Origin: Stenotrophomonas maltophilia
GTDB taxonomy: Bacteria; Pseudomonadota; Gammaproteobacteria; Xanthomonadales; Xanthomonadaceae
Direction of reading: 5' to 3'
NCBI RefSeq assembly: GCF_006970445.1
Contig: NZ_CP033877.1
Coordinates: forward strand, 310,001 to 374,000
Length of the DNA stretch: 64,000 bases
This document shows positions 26,584-34,583 of this stretch, one piece after another. Both the position numbers and the translations under genes were made by a program. The first letter of the stretch is position 1. Each line of letters begins with the position of its first letter. The notes beneath the pieces were generated by a model. It saw nothing but the letters and a program-made list of their open reading frames with translations, was not told the DNA's origin and ran no database searches.

Positions 26584-27303
26584 TCAGATACTCCGGGGTG
26601 CGGCGGCATCGAGGTTGGCGTCCAACCAGTCGGCCAGGCCGGTGAGGGTGTCGAACTGCAGGTCCGGCTGCAGTTTCGGATGGGTCCAGGTGGCTGCTTC
26701 GCGGTTGATCCAGCAGCCGCGCAGGCCGGCGGCGATCGCCCCGGCCACGTCCATCTCGGCGTGATCGCCGACGTGCAGTACCTGTGCCGGCGCCACACCC
26801 AGTCGGGTGCAGGCGGCGTGGAAGATGCTTGCCTCGGGCTTGGCCGCGCCGTGTTCGCGCGCGCCCAACTGGAAGACGAAATGATGGGCCAGGCCGATCC
26901 GCTCCAGATCGGCATTGCCGTTGCTCAGCGCTGCCACCGGCACCCGCGCGGCAATCCGCGCCAGCGCATCGATCGCATCGGGGTAGCACTCGACCTGGTT
27001 GCGCGCGGCGAAGAACACTTCGTACGCCGGCTCCAGCAGATCGAGGCTGGCGCCGCTGGCGTGCAGGGCTTCGTGCAGGGTCAGCCGACGCAGCGCGCTC
27101 AGGTCGTGGTGGAGGTGCGGATGGGCGTGGTACAGGCGCTCGCGCAGTTCGCGCATCGCCGCCACCGGATACATCTCGGCCGTGGCAGGGCTGTTTTCAC
27201 GCATCCACTCGTGCAGGACCAGGTCGATGCGGGCGCCGATCGGAGCGAACGGCCACAGCGTGTCGTCAAGGTCGAGAGTGATGGCTTGGACGGGGAAATT
27301 CAC
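26584..27303 (-). CDS. HAD-superfamily hydrolase, YigB-like
   Basis: A 239-residue HAD phosphatase of the YigB/subfamily IA type. Motif I is LDLDDTLW with the nucleophile D11 and general acid D13; motif II is ALSNGN (near 130); the lysine of motif III lies in AAKPEASIF and motif IV is HVGDHAEMDV. A helical cap (about 15-105) is inserted between motifs I and II. Substrates of this subgroup include FMN and sugar phosphates; none can be assigned here. Its stop is three bases before the aminopeptidase start. Confidence 0.88.
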   Translation of the reverse strand: MNFPVQAITLDLDDTLWPFAPIGARIDLVLHEWMRENSPATAEMYPVAAMRELRERLYHAHPHLHHDLSALRRLTLHEALHASGASLDLLEPAYEVFFAARNQVECYPDAIDALARIAARVPVAALSNGNADLERIGLAHHFVFQLGAREHGAAKPEASIFHAACTRLGVAPAQVLHVGDHAEMDVAGAIAAGLRGCWINREAATWTHPKLQPDLQFDTLTGLADWLDANLDAAAPRSI

Positions 27304-27365
27304 CCCGCCATTCTACGCCTGCCCGCGCGGGCTTTCATGCGCGCGACAGGCAGGCGCTGTCGTCG

Positions 27366-27836
27366 TCAGTGGCTGCGCAGGTCGAACTGGCAGTACAGGA
27401 TGGTCTGGCCGTCGAGGCGATCCACGACCAGATCATGCCGGCCCACCTGGCGGCGGTAGCTGCCTGCCACCGGTGGCGGCATCTTCGCCAGCGCGGCGAC
27501 CCTGCTGATCTCCGTATTGCCGAAGTACGCCGTGTAACTGTCCACGCCATCCTCGCCACTGGAACCGTCGTAGGCGTTCACATGGGTCACCGGCAGGCCA
27601 AGCACCATCAGTGGCGCGGCCAGGGTGTAGCCATTGTCATGCTCGTCCCTGGCCTTGGCCCCGGCGGGCATCAGTACCTTGGCCATCGCATCGAACTGTT
27701 CGGGTGTCAGATGGCGCTGGCAGGTGACAGCCTCCACCAGCTGGGTGCGGGCCACGTCCGCACTGGGTGGGGCCGCGGCAAAGGCAGGGGCAGCCAGGCA
27801 GGTCAGGGCGAGGCAGCGACGCGCAAAAGAGAACAT
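27366..27836 (-). CDS. Secreted protein of unknown function
   Basis: A 156-residue exported protein: a signal peptide (about 1-20, MFSFARRCLALTCLAAPAFA) is followed by a mature part with two cysteines (near residues 39 and 149) that could form a disulfide. No family is recognised. The frame remains open far upstream across the next gene, but the ATG at 27836 begins the signal peptide and coding character changes there. It stands alone between the HAD/aminopeptidase operon and a PerM-like gene, all on the minus strand. Confidence 0.7.
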   Translation of the reverse strand: MFSFARRCLALTCLAAPAFAAAPPSADVARTQLVEAVTCQRHLTPEQFDAMAKVLMPAGAKARDEHDNGYTLAAPLMVLGLPVTHVNAYDGSSGEDGVDSYTAYFGNTEISRVAALAKMPPPVAGSYRRQVGRHDLVVDRLDGQTILYCQFDLRSH

Positions 27837-27931
27837 GGGGAAGGTTCCATCCTGGAAAAAGCGGGCGACTATTCTGCCAGCCCTGGCCGTCCCACCGTTC
27901 CTCTTCCGGTCCACCCAACGATGGGCGGCGG

Positions 27932-29041
27932 TCACTCCAGCAACCGCGCCCAACCCTGCATGCCGTCCAGCCGTGCCAGCACCAGCTTGATGCAGACCAG
28001 CAGCGGCACCGCCAGCAGCAGGCCGATCATGCCCCAGGCCCAGCCGAACACCATCAGTGCCAGGATCAGCACCAGCGGCGACAGCTTCATGCGCCGGCCC
28101 AGCACGATCGGGGTCACCATCTGTCCTTCCAGGGTGTGCAGGGCCAGGTACGCGGCCGCCGGCAGCAGGGCCTGCAGCGGGTCGCGGAACTCCACGAAGC
28201 CCATCAGCAGCATCAGTGCCACGCCGATCAGCGGGCCCACATAGGGAGCGAAGTTCAGCAGTGCGGCCACCGTGCCCCACAACAACGCTTCCTGCAGGCC
28301 GATGCCGAGCAGCATCAGGATGCCGGCAAACACCAGGCCCACCAGGGTGTTGATCACGCTGATGGTCAGCACGTAGCGCGAGACCTCGCGTTCGATCGAC
28401 CGCAGGATGTCGCTGGTGAAGCGCTGCTGCTGGCGGTTCGGGAACAGCGCGATCGCCGCGCGCTGCAGGCTCTGCCCGTAGATCATGAAGAACAGGGTCA
28501 GCAGCACCACGGCCAGCACCGACGCGGCCAGTCGTGGCGCGCGCGTCAGCATCCGGTAGGGGTCGTCGAGCTGGGCGCGGATCACCTGCACCTTGCGGTT
28601 GCTGTCGCCACCGGCAACACGGGCGAAGTTCTCCGCCGCCTGGTTGGCCTGCTGCACCGGCTTGGTCAGGTCCTGCACCTGGCGGGCAATCTTGCGCAGC
28701 TGCTGCGGTGCCTCCTGCGCCCATTCCATCGCCGGTCCGATCAGCTGCACCGCCAGTGAACCGGTCACGCCCAGGCCGGCGCCGAGGATCAGCAGGGCGC
28801 CCAGCGCGCGCGGAATCCACAGCTTCTGCAGCAGGCGCAGGATCGGATTGCCGACCAGTGCGAAGAACACCGCCAGCAGCACCGGCAGGATGATGTCCTG
28901 CGCGGCCCACAGCGTGTAGCCCACCGCCAGGGTCGCCAGTACCACCAGCGACATCGGCCCGCGCGGGCGCGACGGGGGCGGCAGCGGTGCCTCCGGGTCC
29001 TGCGGATCGGCCGGTGACGGGGACAGGAGGGACTCGCTCAT
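27932..29041 (-). CDS. AI-2E/PerM family membrane protein
   Basis: A 369-residue inner-membrane protein of the PerM/AI-2E transporter family, with about eight predicted helices: two near the N-terminus (about 32-70), one pair around residues 70-100, a soluble helical region rich in Gln (about 105-165) and the conserved C-terminal membrane part with ISVINTLVGL, NFAPYVGPLIG and LALHTLEGQMVTPIVLGRR. The family has been linked to autoinducer-2 export in a few cases and to sodium/proton antiport in others, so the AI-2 name should not be taken as function. ATG 29041 is chosen since the frame upstream overlaps another gene. Confidence 0.85.
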   Translation of the reverse strand: MSESLLSPSPADPQDPEAPLPPPSRPRGPMSLVVLATLAVGYTLWAAQDIILPVLLAVFFALVGNPILRLLQKLWIPRALGALLILGAGLGVTGSLAVQLIGPAMEWAQEAPQQLRKIARQVQDLTKPVQQANQAAENFARVAGGDSNRKVQVIRAQLDDPYRMLTRAPRLAASVLAVVLLTLFFMIYGQSLQRAAIALFPNRQQQRFTSDILRSIEREVSRYVLTISVINTLVGLVFAGILMLLGIGLQEALLWGTVAALLNFAPYVGPLIGVALMLLMGFVEFRDPLQALLPAAAYLALHTLEGQMVTPIVLGRRMKLSPLVLILALMVFGWAWGMIGLLLAVPLLVCIKLVLARLDGMQGWARLLE

Positions 29042-29108
29042 CGACGCACCAACCGGGAAGGGGAGCGCATTATCCGCCGGCCGTGATCGGCGCGGCGGAT
29101 TCCATGGA

Positions 29109-29564
29109 TCAACGTTCGGACAGCTCGGTGGCGGCTTCGGCCGGGCGCGGCTCGCGCAGTTCCGGTTCGGGTTCCGGCACCGGTCGCGGTGCGGGCCGTG
29201 CGTCGGTGGCGGAGGCCGCCGCCCGTGCCTGTTCGCTGGCATCGTCGGCTTCTTCAGCCGCGTCGTCGGCGGTCGCGGCGGCCTGCGCCGCCATCGCCGT
29301 GGCGAACGCCGCCTGTGCACTGGCGAACAGGTTCGAGACCGAACCGACCATCTGCAGCCAGCGCGCACCGTTGACCTTGCCCGGCACTTCCAGCTTGCCG
29401 GCGATGAAGCCACCGGCCAGGCCGACCACCACGATGCGCAGTGGTGACCAGCCCTGGCGCCAGACCTGGCTGAGCGTGGACCAGTGGTCCTGGGTCTCGC
29501 CCAGGCGCACGGTCACCACCTGTTCGCAGCGTTTCACCCGCCGCTGCAGCGCGCCGAACTTCAT
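29109..29564 (-). CDS. Hypothetical envelope protein, third gene of YqjD/YqjE-like cassette
   Basis: A 151-residue protein with a short hydrophobic segment (about 42-58, PLRIVVVGLAGGFIAGKL), an Ala-rich helical middle and an acidic, proline-rich C-terminal tail (PRPVPEPEPEL). No named family is recognised with confidence; by position it takes the place of YqjK in the enterobacterial yqjCDEK group. Its start overlaps the stop of the YqjE-like gene by four bases (ATGA). Probably membrane-associated. Confidence 0.7.
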   Translation of the reverse strand: MKFGALQRRVKRCEQVVTVRLGETQDHWSTLSQVWRQGWSPLRIVVVGLAGGFIAGKLEVPGKVNGARWLQMVGSVSNLFASAQAAFATAMAAQAAATADDAAEEADDASEQARAAASATDARPAPRPVPEPEPELREPRPAEAATELSER

Positions 29565-30031
29565 GGCTTGCCCTCGGGCAGCTGCACGCCGGCATCGGGG
29601 TCGTCGTCGCTGGGCTCGTCGAACAGGCCCAGGCGTGACAGCTGGCGCCGGGTGGCATGCATGCCGGTGTGGTGGAAGAAGTAGGACACCCGCCAGATCG
29701 CATAGCCGGTGACGGCCAGGCTCAGCAACGAGGTGATCAGCAGGGCCTGCAGCCAGCTCAGGCCCCAGCTCTGCAGCAGGGCGATGAGGGTGGCGGCCAT
29801 CAGCAGCCAGGCCGACGCACCGAATACGATCGCCACGCCGGCCCAGGCCAGCGCACGACCGAACGCGCTGCGCGCCATCGCGAAGTCGGCCGAAGCCAAC
29901 CGGCGCAGCGAGCGCACGGTGTGCTTGGCCGAATCGGCGGCGGCACGACCGGCCGCACCGACCTGGCGGATGCTCTCGTCCAGCGGCGGGGTGGCCGCCG
30001 GATCAGGCGTTTGCGCGTTGTCTTCGCTCAC
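29561..30031 (-). CDS. YqjE/phage-holin-III-like membrane protein
   Basis: A 156-residue protein with two long hydrophobic helices (about 61-86 and 92-116) separated by a short turn, flanked by a polar Ala-rich N-terminus and an acidic C-terminal tail (DEPSDDDPDAG). This matches the 'phage holin family / YqjE' proteins that often sit beside YqjD/ElaB-like genes; it is not evidence of a prophage. Eight bases separate it from the YqjD-like gene and it overlaps the next gene by four. Confidence 0.78.
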   Translation of the reverse strand: MSEDNAQTPDPAATPPLDESIRQVGAAGRAAADSAKHTVRSLRRLASADFAMARSAFGRALAWAGVAIVFGASAWLLMAATLIALLQSWGLSWLQALLITSLLSLAVTGYAIWRVSYFFHHTGMHATRRQLSRLGLFDEPSDDDPDAGVQLPEGKP

Positions 30032-30039
30032 GCCGCGGC

Positions 30040-30405
30040 TTACTTGTCGCTGCTGCCGCGGGCCAGCTTGGCGATGATCCAGCCGGCAGCGAAGGCGACG
30101 CCGAACGAAGCCAACGGACGCTCACGGATCAACTCGGCGGCGCTGTCGATCAGGTCCTTGCCCTTGTCCATCAACGCGTCGACCTGCTCCTTGGCGGCGG
30201 CACCACCGAATTCGGCGGCGGCCAGGCCGGACAGCGCGCTGTCGGACAGTTCCGCCTTGACGTTGGCCTTGCCGATGCGCAGTTCGTCGCTCGCTGCACC
30301 GGTAGCGCCCTTGATCGCACCGCCGGCAGCGCTGGCGGCCTGCTTCAGGTGGGAACCGGCTTCACCCAGGTGTTCCTTCAGGTTCTCGGTATTGGTGGGG
30401 CTCAT
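30040..30405 (-). CDS. YqjD/ElaB-like (DUF883) membrane-anchored protein
   Basis: A 121-residue protein: an Ala-rich amphipathic helical body (about 5-90) and a C-terminal tail anchor (RPLASFGVAFAAGWIIAKLA, about 97-116). In E. coli the related YqjD, ElaB and YgaM bind stationary-phase ribosomes to the inner membrane. A strong ribosome site (AGGAG, five to six bases before the ATG at 30405) suggests high expression. First gene of a three-gene operon with a YqjE-like protein. Confidence 0.82.
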   Translation of the reverse strand: MSPTNTENLKEHLGEAGSHLKQAASAAGGAIKGATGAASDELRIGKANVKAELSDSALSGLAAAEFGGAAAKEQVDALMDKGKDLIDSAAELIRERPLASFGVAFAAGWIIAKLARGSSDK

Positions 30406-30506
30406 CGAATCACTCCTGTTGCGATGGGGGAACGGATGTCGGCGGTGCCGACCTGGACTGACAGCAATAGCATTGCCGGGGTATAGGGGGTGTTACGGCA
30501 GGGCGA

Positions 30507-31940
30507 TCAGCGCATCACGAGCTGGCCCTGCTGCTGGCCATTGTTGCGCAGCACGCGTACCACCAGGGTCGGCGGGCGCTGCTGGAAATTGGCACGCCAG
30601 CTGGCCAGGTCGGCGAATTCACCCACGGTGGCGTCGGTGATGATGTCGCCCTGCTGCAGGCCGTTGGTGGCCGCGCGGCTGCCACGCTTGACCTCGCTGA
30701 CCAGCACGCCGCCGACCCCCGACTGCCGCAGCGACTCGGGCAGGTCGACGAAGGTGGCACCGGTCAGCCGCGGGTCCAGGCTCTCGCCGGTGACCGCACG
30801 CGCCTGTTCCTTCAGCGTGGCCTTGATCTGCAGCGGCTTGCCTTCACGGCGCACTTCCAGCGCCAGCGGGCTGCCGACTGCGGCCAGGCCTTCCACGTTG
30901 TGCAGGGCTTCGGCGCTGTCCACGCGTTGGCCGTTGGCCGAGACCACCACATCGCCCGGCTTCAGACCGGCTGCGGCGGCGGCCGAACCGGCCAGCACGC
31001 GGGTGATCAGCGCGCCACGCGTTTCGCCCAGGCCCAGCCCCTGCGCGATCTGCGCGGTCAGGTTCTGGCTCTCCACGCCCAGCGTGCCACGCACCACCAC
31101 GCCGTGCTTGACCAGCTGGTCGACCACGCTGCGCGCCAGATTGGACGGAATCGCCAGGCCCAGGCCGATGTTGCCGGCCATGCTGCCCTGCGGATTGAAG
31201 CTGGCGGTATTGATGCCGACCAGCTGGCCCTGCAGGTCGACCAGTGCGCCACCGGAGTTGCCCGGGTTGATCGATGCATCGGTCTGGATGAAGTTCTGGT
31301 AGCCCAGGCCACGGATGCCGCTGCGGCCCACCGCCGAGACGATGCCCGAGGTGACCGTCTGGCTGAAGCCGAACGGGTTGCCGATGGCCACCACGAAGTC
31401 ACCCACCCGCAGCTGGTCACTGTTGCCGAGCTTGATGTCGGTCAGGTTCTGCGCCGGGATGCGGATCAGCGCGATGTCGGTATCGCGGTCCGAACCGAGG
31501 AACTCGGCCTTCACCGTGCGCCCGTCGGCCAGTGTCACCTGTACGTCATCGGCGTTCTCGATGACATGGTGGTTGGTCAGCACCAGGCCTTCCTTGGCAT
31601 CGATGATCACGCCCGAGCCCAGCGATTCGTTGATGCGCTCCTGCGGAATGTCCGGGAACAGGCGGCGGAAGAACGGATCGTTGAAGAACGGGTTGCGCAC
31701 GCGCACCACCTGCTTGGTGTTGACGCTGACCACCGCCGGCATCGCCTTCTCCAGCATCGGTGCCAGCGACGGCACTGCCTGTCCGGCCACCGAGGCCGGC
31801 AGCGCGGCCGTGGTCGGCAGCACCGCCGGCAGTGGCGCTGCATCGGCACGGTTGTCCAGGTGGGCATTGATGCCGGTGGCAACGAAGCCACCGAAGGCGG
31901 CGGCGATTGCGAGCGTGAGCAGGGTGGGAAGCGGTCGCAT
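30507..31940 (-). CDS. degQ: Periplasmic serine endoprotease, DegQ/DegP (HtrA) family
   Basis: A 477-residue HtrA protease. An N-terminal signal/anchor (about 6-25) leads to the chymotrypsin-like domain with the complete triad H125 (TNHHVI), D155 (DTDIAL) and S229 (GNSGGA), then PDZ1 (about 285-375) and PDZ2 (about 385-475). The linker region NPFFNDPFFRRLFPD (residues 83-97) is the LA loop segment, short as in DegQ. It degrades and refolds misfolded envelope proteins. No RseA/sigma-E genes lie adjacent. The gene is monocistronic; the ATG at 31940 starts the signal sequence directly. Confidence 0.93.
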   Translation of the reverse strand: MRPLPTLLTLAIAAAFGGFVATGINAHLDNRADAAPLPAVLPTTAALPASVAGQAVPSLAPMLEKAMPAVVSVNTKQVVRVRNPFFNDPFFRRLFPDIPQERINESLGSGVIIDAKEGLVLTNHHVIENADDVQVTLADGRTVKAEFLGSDRDTDIALIRIPAQNLTDIKLGNSDQLRVGDFVVAIGNPFGFSQTVTSGIVSAVGRSGIRGLGYQNFIQTDASINPGNSGGALVDLQGQLVGINTASFNPQGSMAGNIGLGLAIPSNLARSVVDQLVKHGVVVRGTLGVESQNLTAQIAQGLGLGETRGALITRVLAGSAAAAAGLKPGDVVVSANGQRVDSAEALHNVEGLAAVGSPLALEVRREGKPLQIKATLKEQARAVTGESLDPRLTGATFVDLPESLRQSGVGGVLVSEVKRGSRAATNGLQQGDIITDATVGEFADLASWRANFQQRPPTLVVRVLRNNGQQQGQLVMR

Positions 31941-32430
31941 GGTTGTCGGTTCGCTGGCGTGGGTGGGGGCGGTTCGGCCCTACGGTAAAACAAGCTGAAT
32001 GAGTGTGTCGCGATCTGGATAAATGCGCCATGAAAACCGCGTGCATCGAAGGGGGCGGCGGAGCCCGGAAACGGGGGTATGGCGACACCCGGGCAGGTGA
32101 TTCGTGCGCCACTCAAGGCCAACGCGTGCCGCGCTGACACAGGCGGATACTTGCGCAGTTCCGCGCAAGCCGGTGCCGCAATGCGCCACGATGCATGCCG
32201 GACGCTGCATCCGTGCACGTGCGCGCGACGACTGCCAGGCAGTGCGCGGTTCGTGTGGCGCAGTACTGAAAAAAAGGGGTTTGCTGCAAACCACAGGCGA
32301 TGACCGGGGCCGTTGCCTACTCCATCTGCGTCGCAGCAGATGCGATTGCTGGCGCATGCCCCGTTCCACGATCGTCAATGTCGGTATAGCATCGCCCCGT
32401 TTTGATACTTAAGGCCCCCAGGAGGGCAAC
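31941..32430. other. Intergenic region between degQ and the histone-like gene
   Basis: About 490 bp between divergent genes without a convincing gene. Open frames on either strand show no coding signature. It must hold the promoters of both genes; a TATAGC box at 32385-32390 is a possible -10 for the histone-like gene. An A-rich tract lies near 32268-32275. Confidence 0.5.
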
Positions 32431-33318
32431 ATGAGCAACGGTAATGGTGTGTCGGTCGTGACCGACGCTGTCGAGAACGTGAAAGAAACCGCCACCAACG
32501 TCGGCGAGACCATCGCCCACGCTGCCGAAGACGCAGTGAAGTCGGTCAAGAAGACCGTCAAGCGCGCCACCAAGGCTGCCGGCACCCGCGTTGCCAAGGC
32601 CAAGAAGGCCGTGGCCAAGGTCGAGAAGACTGTCGCCAAGAAGGCCGAGAAGGCTGCCAAGTCGGTCGGCAAGACCGTTGCCAAGGCCAAGAAGAAGCTG
32701 GAAGCCGCCAAGAAGAACGCCAAGGCCGAAGCCGCTGCCCTGAAGAAGGAAGTGGCCAAGAAGAAGGCGGCTGCAGGCAAGGCCGCGACCAAGAAGGCCG
32801 CCGCTGCCAAGAAGACCACCAAGGCCGCCACCAAGGCTGCCGGCAAGAAGGTCGCCACCGTGAAGAAGGCCGCCACCAAGAAGGCTGCCGTCGCCAAGAA
32901 GACCGTTGCCAAGAAGACCGCGGCCGCCAAGAAGGTTGTCGGCAAGAAGGTCGCCACCGCCAAGAAGGCTGTGGCCAAGAAGACCGTCGCCGCCAAGAAG
33001 GTCGCCGGCAAGAAGGTCGTGGCTGCGAAGAAGGTTGTCGGCAAGAAGGTTGCCGCCACCAAGAAGGTCGCCACCAAGAAGACCGCCGCTGCGAAGAAGG
33101 TTGTCGGCAAGAAGGTTGCCGCCACCAAGAAGGTCGCCACCAGGAAGACCGCGGCTGCCAAGAAGGTTGTCGGCAAGAAGGTCGCTGCGACCAAGAAGGT
33201 CGTCGCCAAGAAGGCAGCGCCGCTGAAGAAGGTCGCCGCCAAGAAGGCTCCGGCCAAGAAGGCTGTTGCCAAGAAGGCACCGGCCAAGGCCGTGCGCAAG
33301 GTCGCCAAGCGCAAGTAA
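32431..33318 (+). CDS. Histone H1-like lysine/alanine-rich repeat protein
   Basis: A 295-residue, extremely basic protein. Residues 1-40 form a less basic head ([20 protein letters not shown]), and the remainder is an almost uninterrupted array of KKAA/KKVA/KKT units, with a 22-residue repeat ([20 protein letters not shown] plus two) appearing nearly perfectly two to three times at a 66-bp DNA period (33025, 33091, 33157). It resembles the C-terminal tail of eukaryotic H1 and the Pseudomonas AlgP/AlgR3 proteins and is expected to bind nucleic acid and compact DNA. The ribosome site (CAGGAGG, 32419-32425) is strong, and a hairpin terminator follows. Repeat number may vary between strains. Confidence 0.88.
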   Translation: MSNGNGVSVVTDAVENVKETATNVGETIAHAAEDAVKSVKKTVKRATKAAGTRVAKAKKAVAKVEKTVAKKAEKAAKSVGKTVAKAKKKLEAAKKNAKAEAAALKKEVAKKKAAAGKAATKKAAAAKKTTKAATKAAGKKVATVKKAATKKAAVAKKTVAKKTAAAKKVVGKKVATAKKAVAKKTVAAKKVAGKKVVAAKKVVGKKVAATKKVATKKTAAAKKVVGKKVAATKKVATRKTAAAKKVVGKKVAATKKVVAKKAAPLKKVAAKKAPAKKAVAKKAPAKAVRKVAKRK

Positions 33319-33332
33319 TCGCGCCGTGACCG

Positions 33333-33366
33333 AAGGCCCTGTCACCCCTGGGTGGCGGGGCCTTTC
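33333..33366 (+). terminator. Hairpin terminator of the histone-like gene
   Basis: Outer stem AAGGCCC (33333-33339)/GGGCCTT (33358-33364), inner stem CACCC/GGGTG, followed by a short T-rich stretch. Confidence 0.65.
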
Positions 33367-33424
33367 GCGTTTCTGGGGCGCTGTCTGGGGCAAGATGCAG
33401 GTTCTTCCCGCCGGAGCCCCGATC

Positions 33425-34117
33425 ATGCGCGGTATCGACTTCAGTTCCTGGCAGGGCGTGCTGTCCACCTTGGCCGGCCTGGTCCTGATCACCCTGTTGG
33501 GCGTGGGCATCCGCCTGCTGGTGATGCAGACCCTGCAGCAGCGCCGCGAGCGCGAGAACCGGCAGATCAACGAACGGCTGCGCACACTGATGGCCGCCTA
33601 CAAGACCCTGGGCGGTTCGTTCACTGGCGAACTGGGCGTGGACCCCAGCCATCGCCGCGACCTGCGCCAGCGCGAAGATGCCGAAGGCATCGCCGAGCCG
33701 CGCTCGGATCGGGCGCGCCGCATCCGTGATGCCGTCGAGGCCGCGTTGTCGGACATCCTGCTGCTGGGCACCGACGAACAGGTGCGGCTGGCCACGCGTG
33801 CCGCCAACGAACTGGCACAGGGACGGCCGGTGCATACCCACGAACTGGTTGTCTCGCTGCGCGACTTCGTGCGCGAAGCGCTGGATCTGGCACCGATTCC
33901 CCCCGACCTGCAGATTCCACCGCAGGGACCGACCCGGCCCGGTGCCAGTGGGGGCGGCAAGGGCCGCAATGATGGCGATGCCAAGGGCGGCCGTGCGGGT
34001 GGTGGTGGAGGCGGCGGTGGAGGAATGGGCGCTGGCATGGGCGGCATGGGCCTCGGCGCCGGCGCCGCACTGGGCGCCGGCCATGCCGCTGCCGGCGATG
34101 AGACGGACGCGCGCTGA
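33425..34117 (+). CDS. Membrane-anchored protein with glycine-rich tail
   Basis: A 230-residue protein of unknown function. One N-terminal membrane helix (about 10-31, VLSTLAGLVLITLLGVGIRL) is followed by a cytoplasmic helical, charged domain (about 35-160: QQRRERENRQINERLRTLMA and RRIRDAVEAALSDILLLG) and a remarkable low-complexity C-terminal tail of about 60 residues, almost only Gly, Ala and Met. Start ATG 33425 is set by GGAG at 33413-33416. It is in the same direction as the histone-like gene but separated by its terminator. Confidence 0.72.
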   Translation: MRGIDFSSWQGVLSTLAGLVLITLLGVGIRLLVMQTLQQRRERENRQINERLRTLMAAYKTLGGSFTGELGVDPSHRRDLRQREDAEGIAEPRSDRARRIRDAVEAALSDILLLGTDEQVRLATRAANELAQGRPVHTHELVVSLRDFVREALDLAPIPPDLQIPPQGPTRPGASGGGKGRNDGDAKGGRAGGGGGGGGGMGAGMGGMGLGAGAALGAGHAAAGDETDAR

Positions 34118-34132
34118 GCACGTCCGCCGGGT

Positions 34133-34492
34133 TCAGCGCGTCAGCTCGTAGATCGGCACGAAGCCGCCGTAGATCATCCGTGCGCCGTCGAACGGCATCG
34201 GATTCTTCGTTGGATCAAACCGCGGGTCTTCCATCATCTTCTTCATGCCGGCGTCGCGGGTCGGCTTGTCCGGCCATTCGATCCAGGAAAACACCACCGT
34301 CTCATCCGGCGTGGCTTTCACCGCGCCGAAGAAATCGGTGGTCTTGCCGTGCGGCACGTCATCGCCCCAGCACTCGACCACGCGCAGCGCGCCGTACTCG
34401 ATGAAAACGGGATCACCTGTGCGTGCATGGGCGAGGAACTTCTCCTTGTTGGCGGTGGGCACCGCCAGGACGAAACCATCGATGTAGCTCAT
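34133..34492 (-). CDS. DUF1428 family protein
   Basis: A 119-residue protein of the DUF1428 family (ferredoxin-like/dimeric alpha-beta barrel fold). Typical motifs are MSYIDGFVLAVP at the start, ECWGDDVPHGKTTDF in the middle and MPFDGARMIYGGFVPI near the end. The biochemical role of the family is unknown. ATG 34492 is preceded by a very good GGAGG site, and homology starts there; the frame is open further upstream. Convergent with the glycine-tailed protein gene, with 15 bp between the two stops. Confidence 0.88.
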   Translation of the reverse strand: MSYIDGFVLAVPTANKEKFLAHARTGDPVFIEYGALRVVECWGDDVPHGKTTDFFGAVKATPDETVVFSWIEWPDKPTRDAGMKKMMEDPRFDPTKNPMPFDGARMIYGGFVPIYELTR

Positions 34493-34583
34493 TGCCTGCC
34501 TCCGGATGGACCGTGCCACATGCACGGCCTTCAAGTACCCGACGAACCAGCGCGTCGGGGATCGACATCCCGCGTGTGCCTGT

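Noticed and set aside
27932..29041. Autoinducer-2 export function from the family name.
   Set aside because: The family is functionally mixed and there is no luxS or AI-2 context in the window.
29561..30031. Holin-like protein suggesting a prophage remnant.
   Set aside because: The YqjE/holin-III family is chromosomal and common beside YqjD-like genes; no other phage genes are nearby.
32409..33314. Long open frame on the minus strand opposite the histone-like gene, encoding Leu/Ala/Phe repeats.
   Set aside because: It is the mirror of the AAG/GCC codon repeats on the plus strand, lacks a ribosome site and has no plausible family; the plus-strand gene has a strong start and terminator.
32317..33585. 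Minus-strand frame with pentapeptide-like LLGG/DNLL repeats across the same gene.
   Set aside because: The periodicity is produced by the DNA repeat of the histone-like gene and does not match the A(D/N)LXX pentapeptide pattern.
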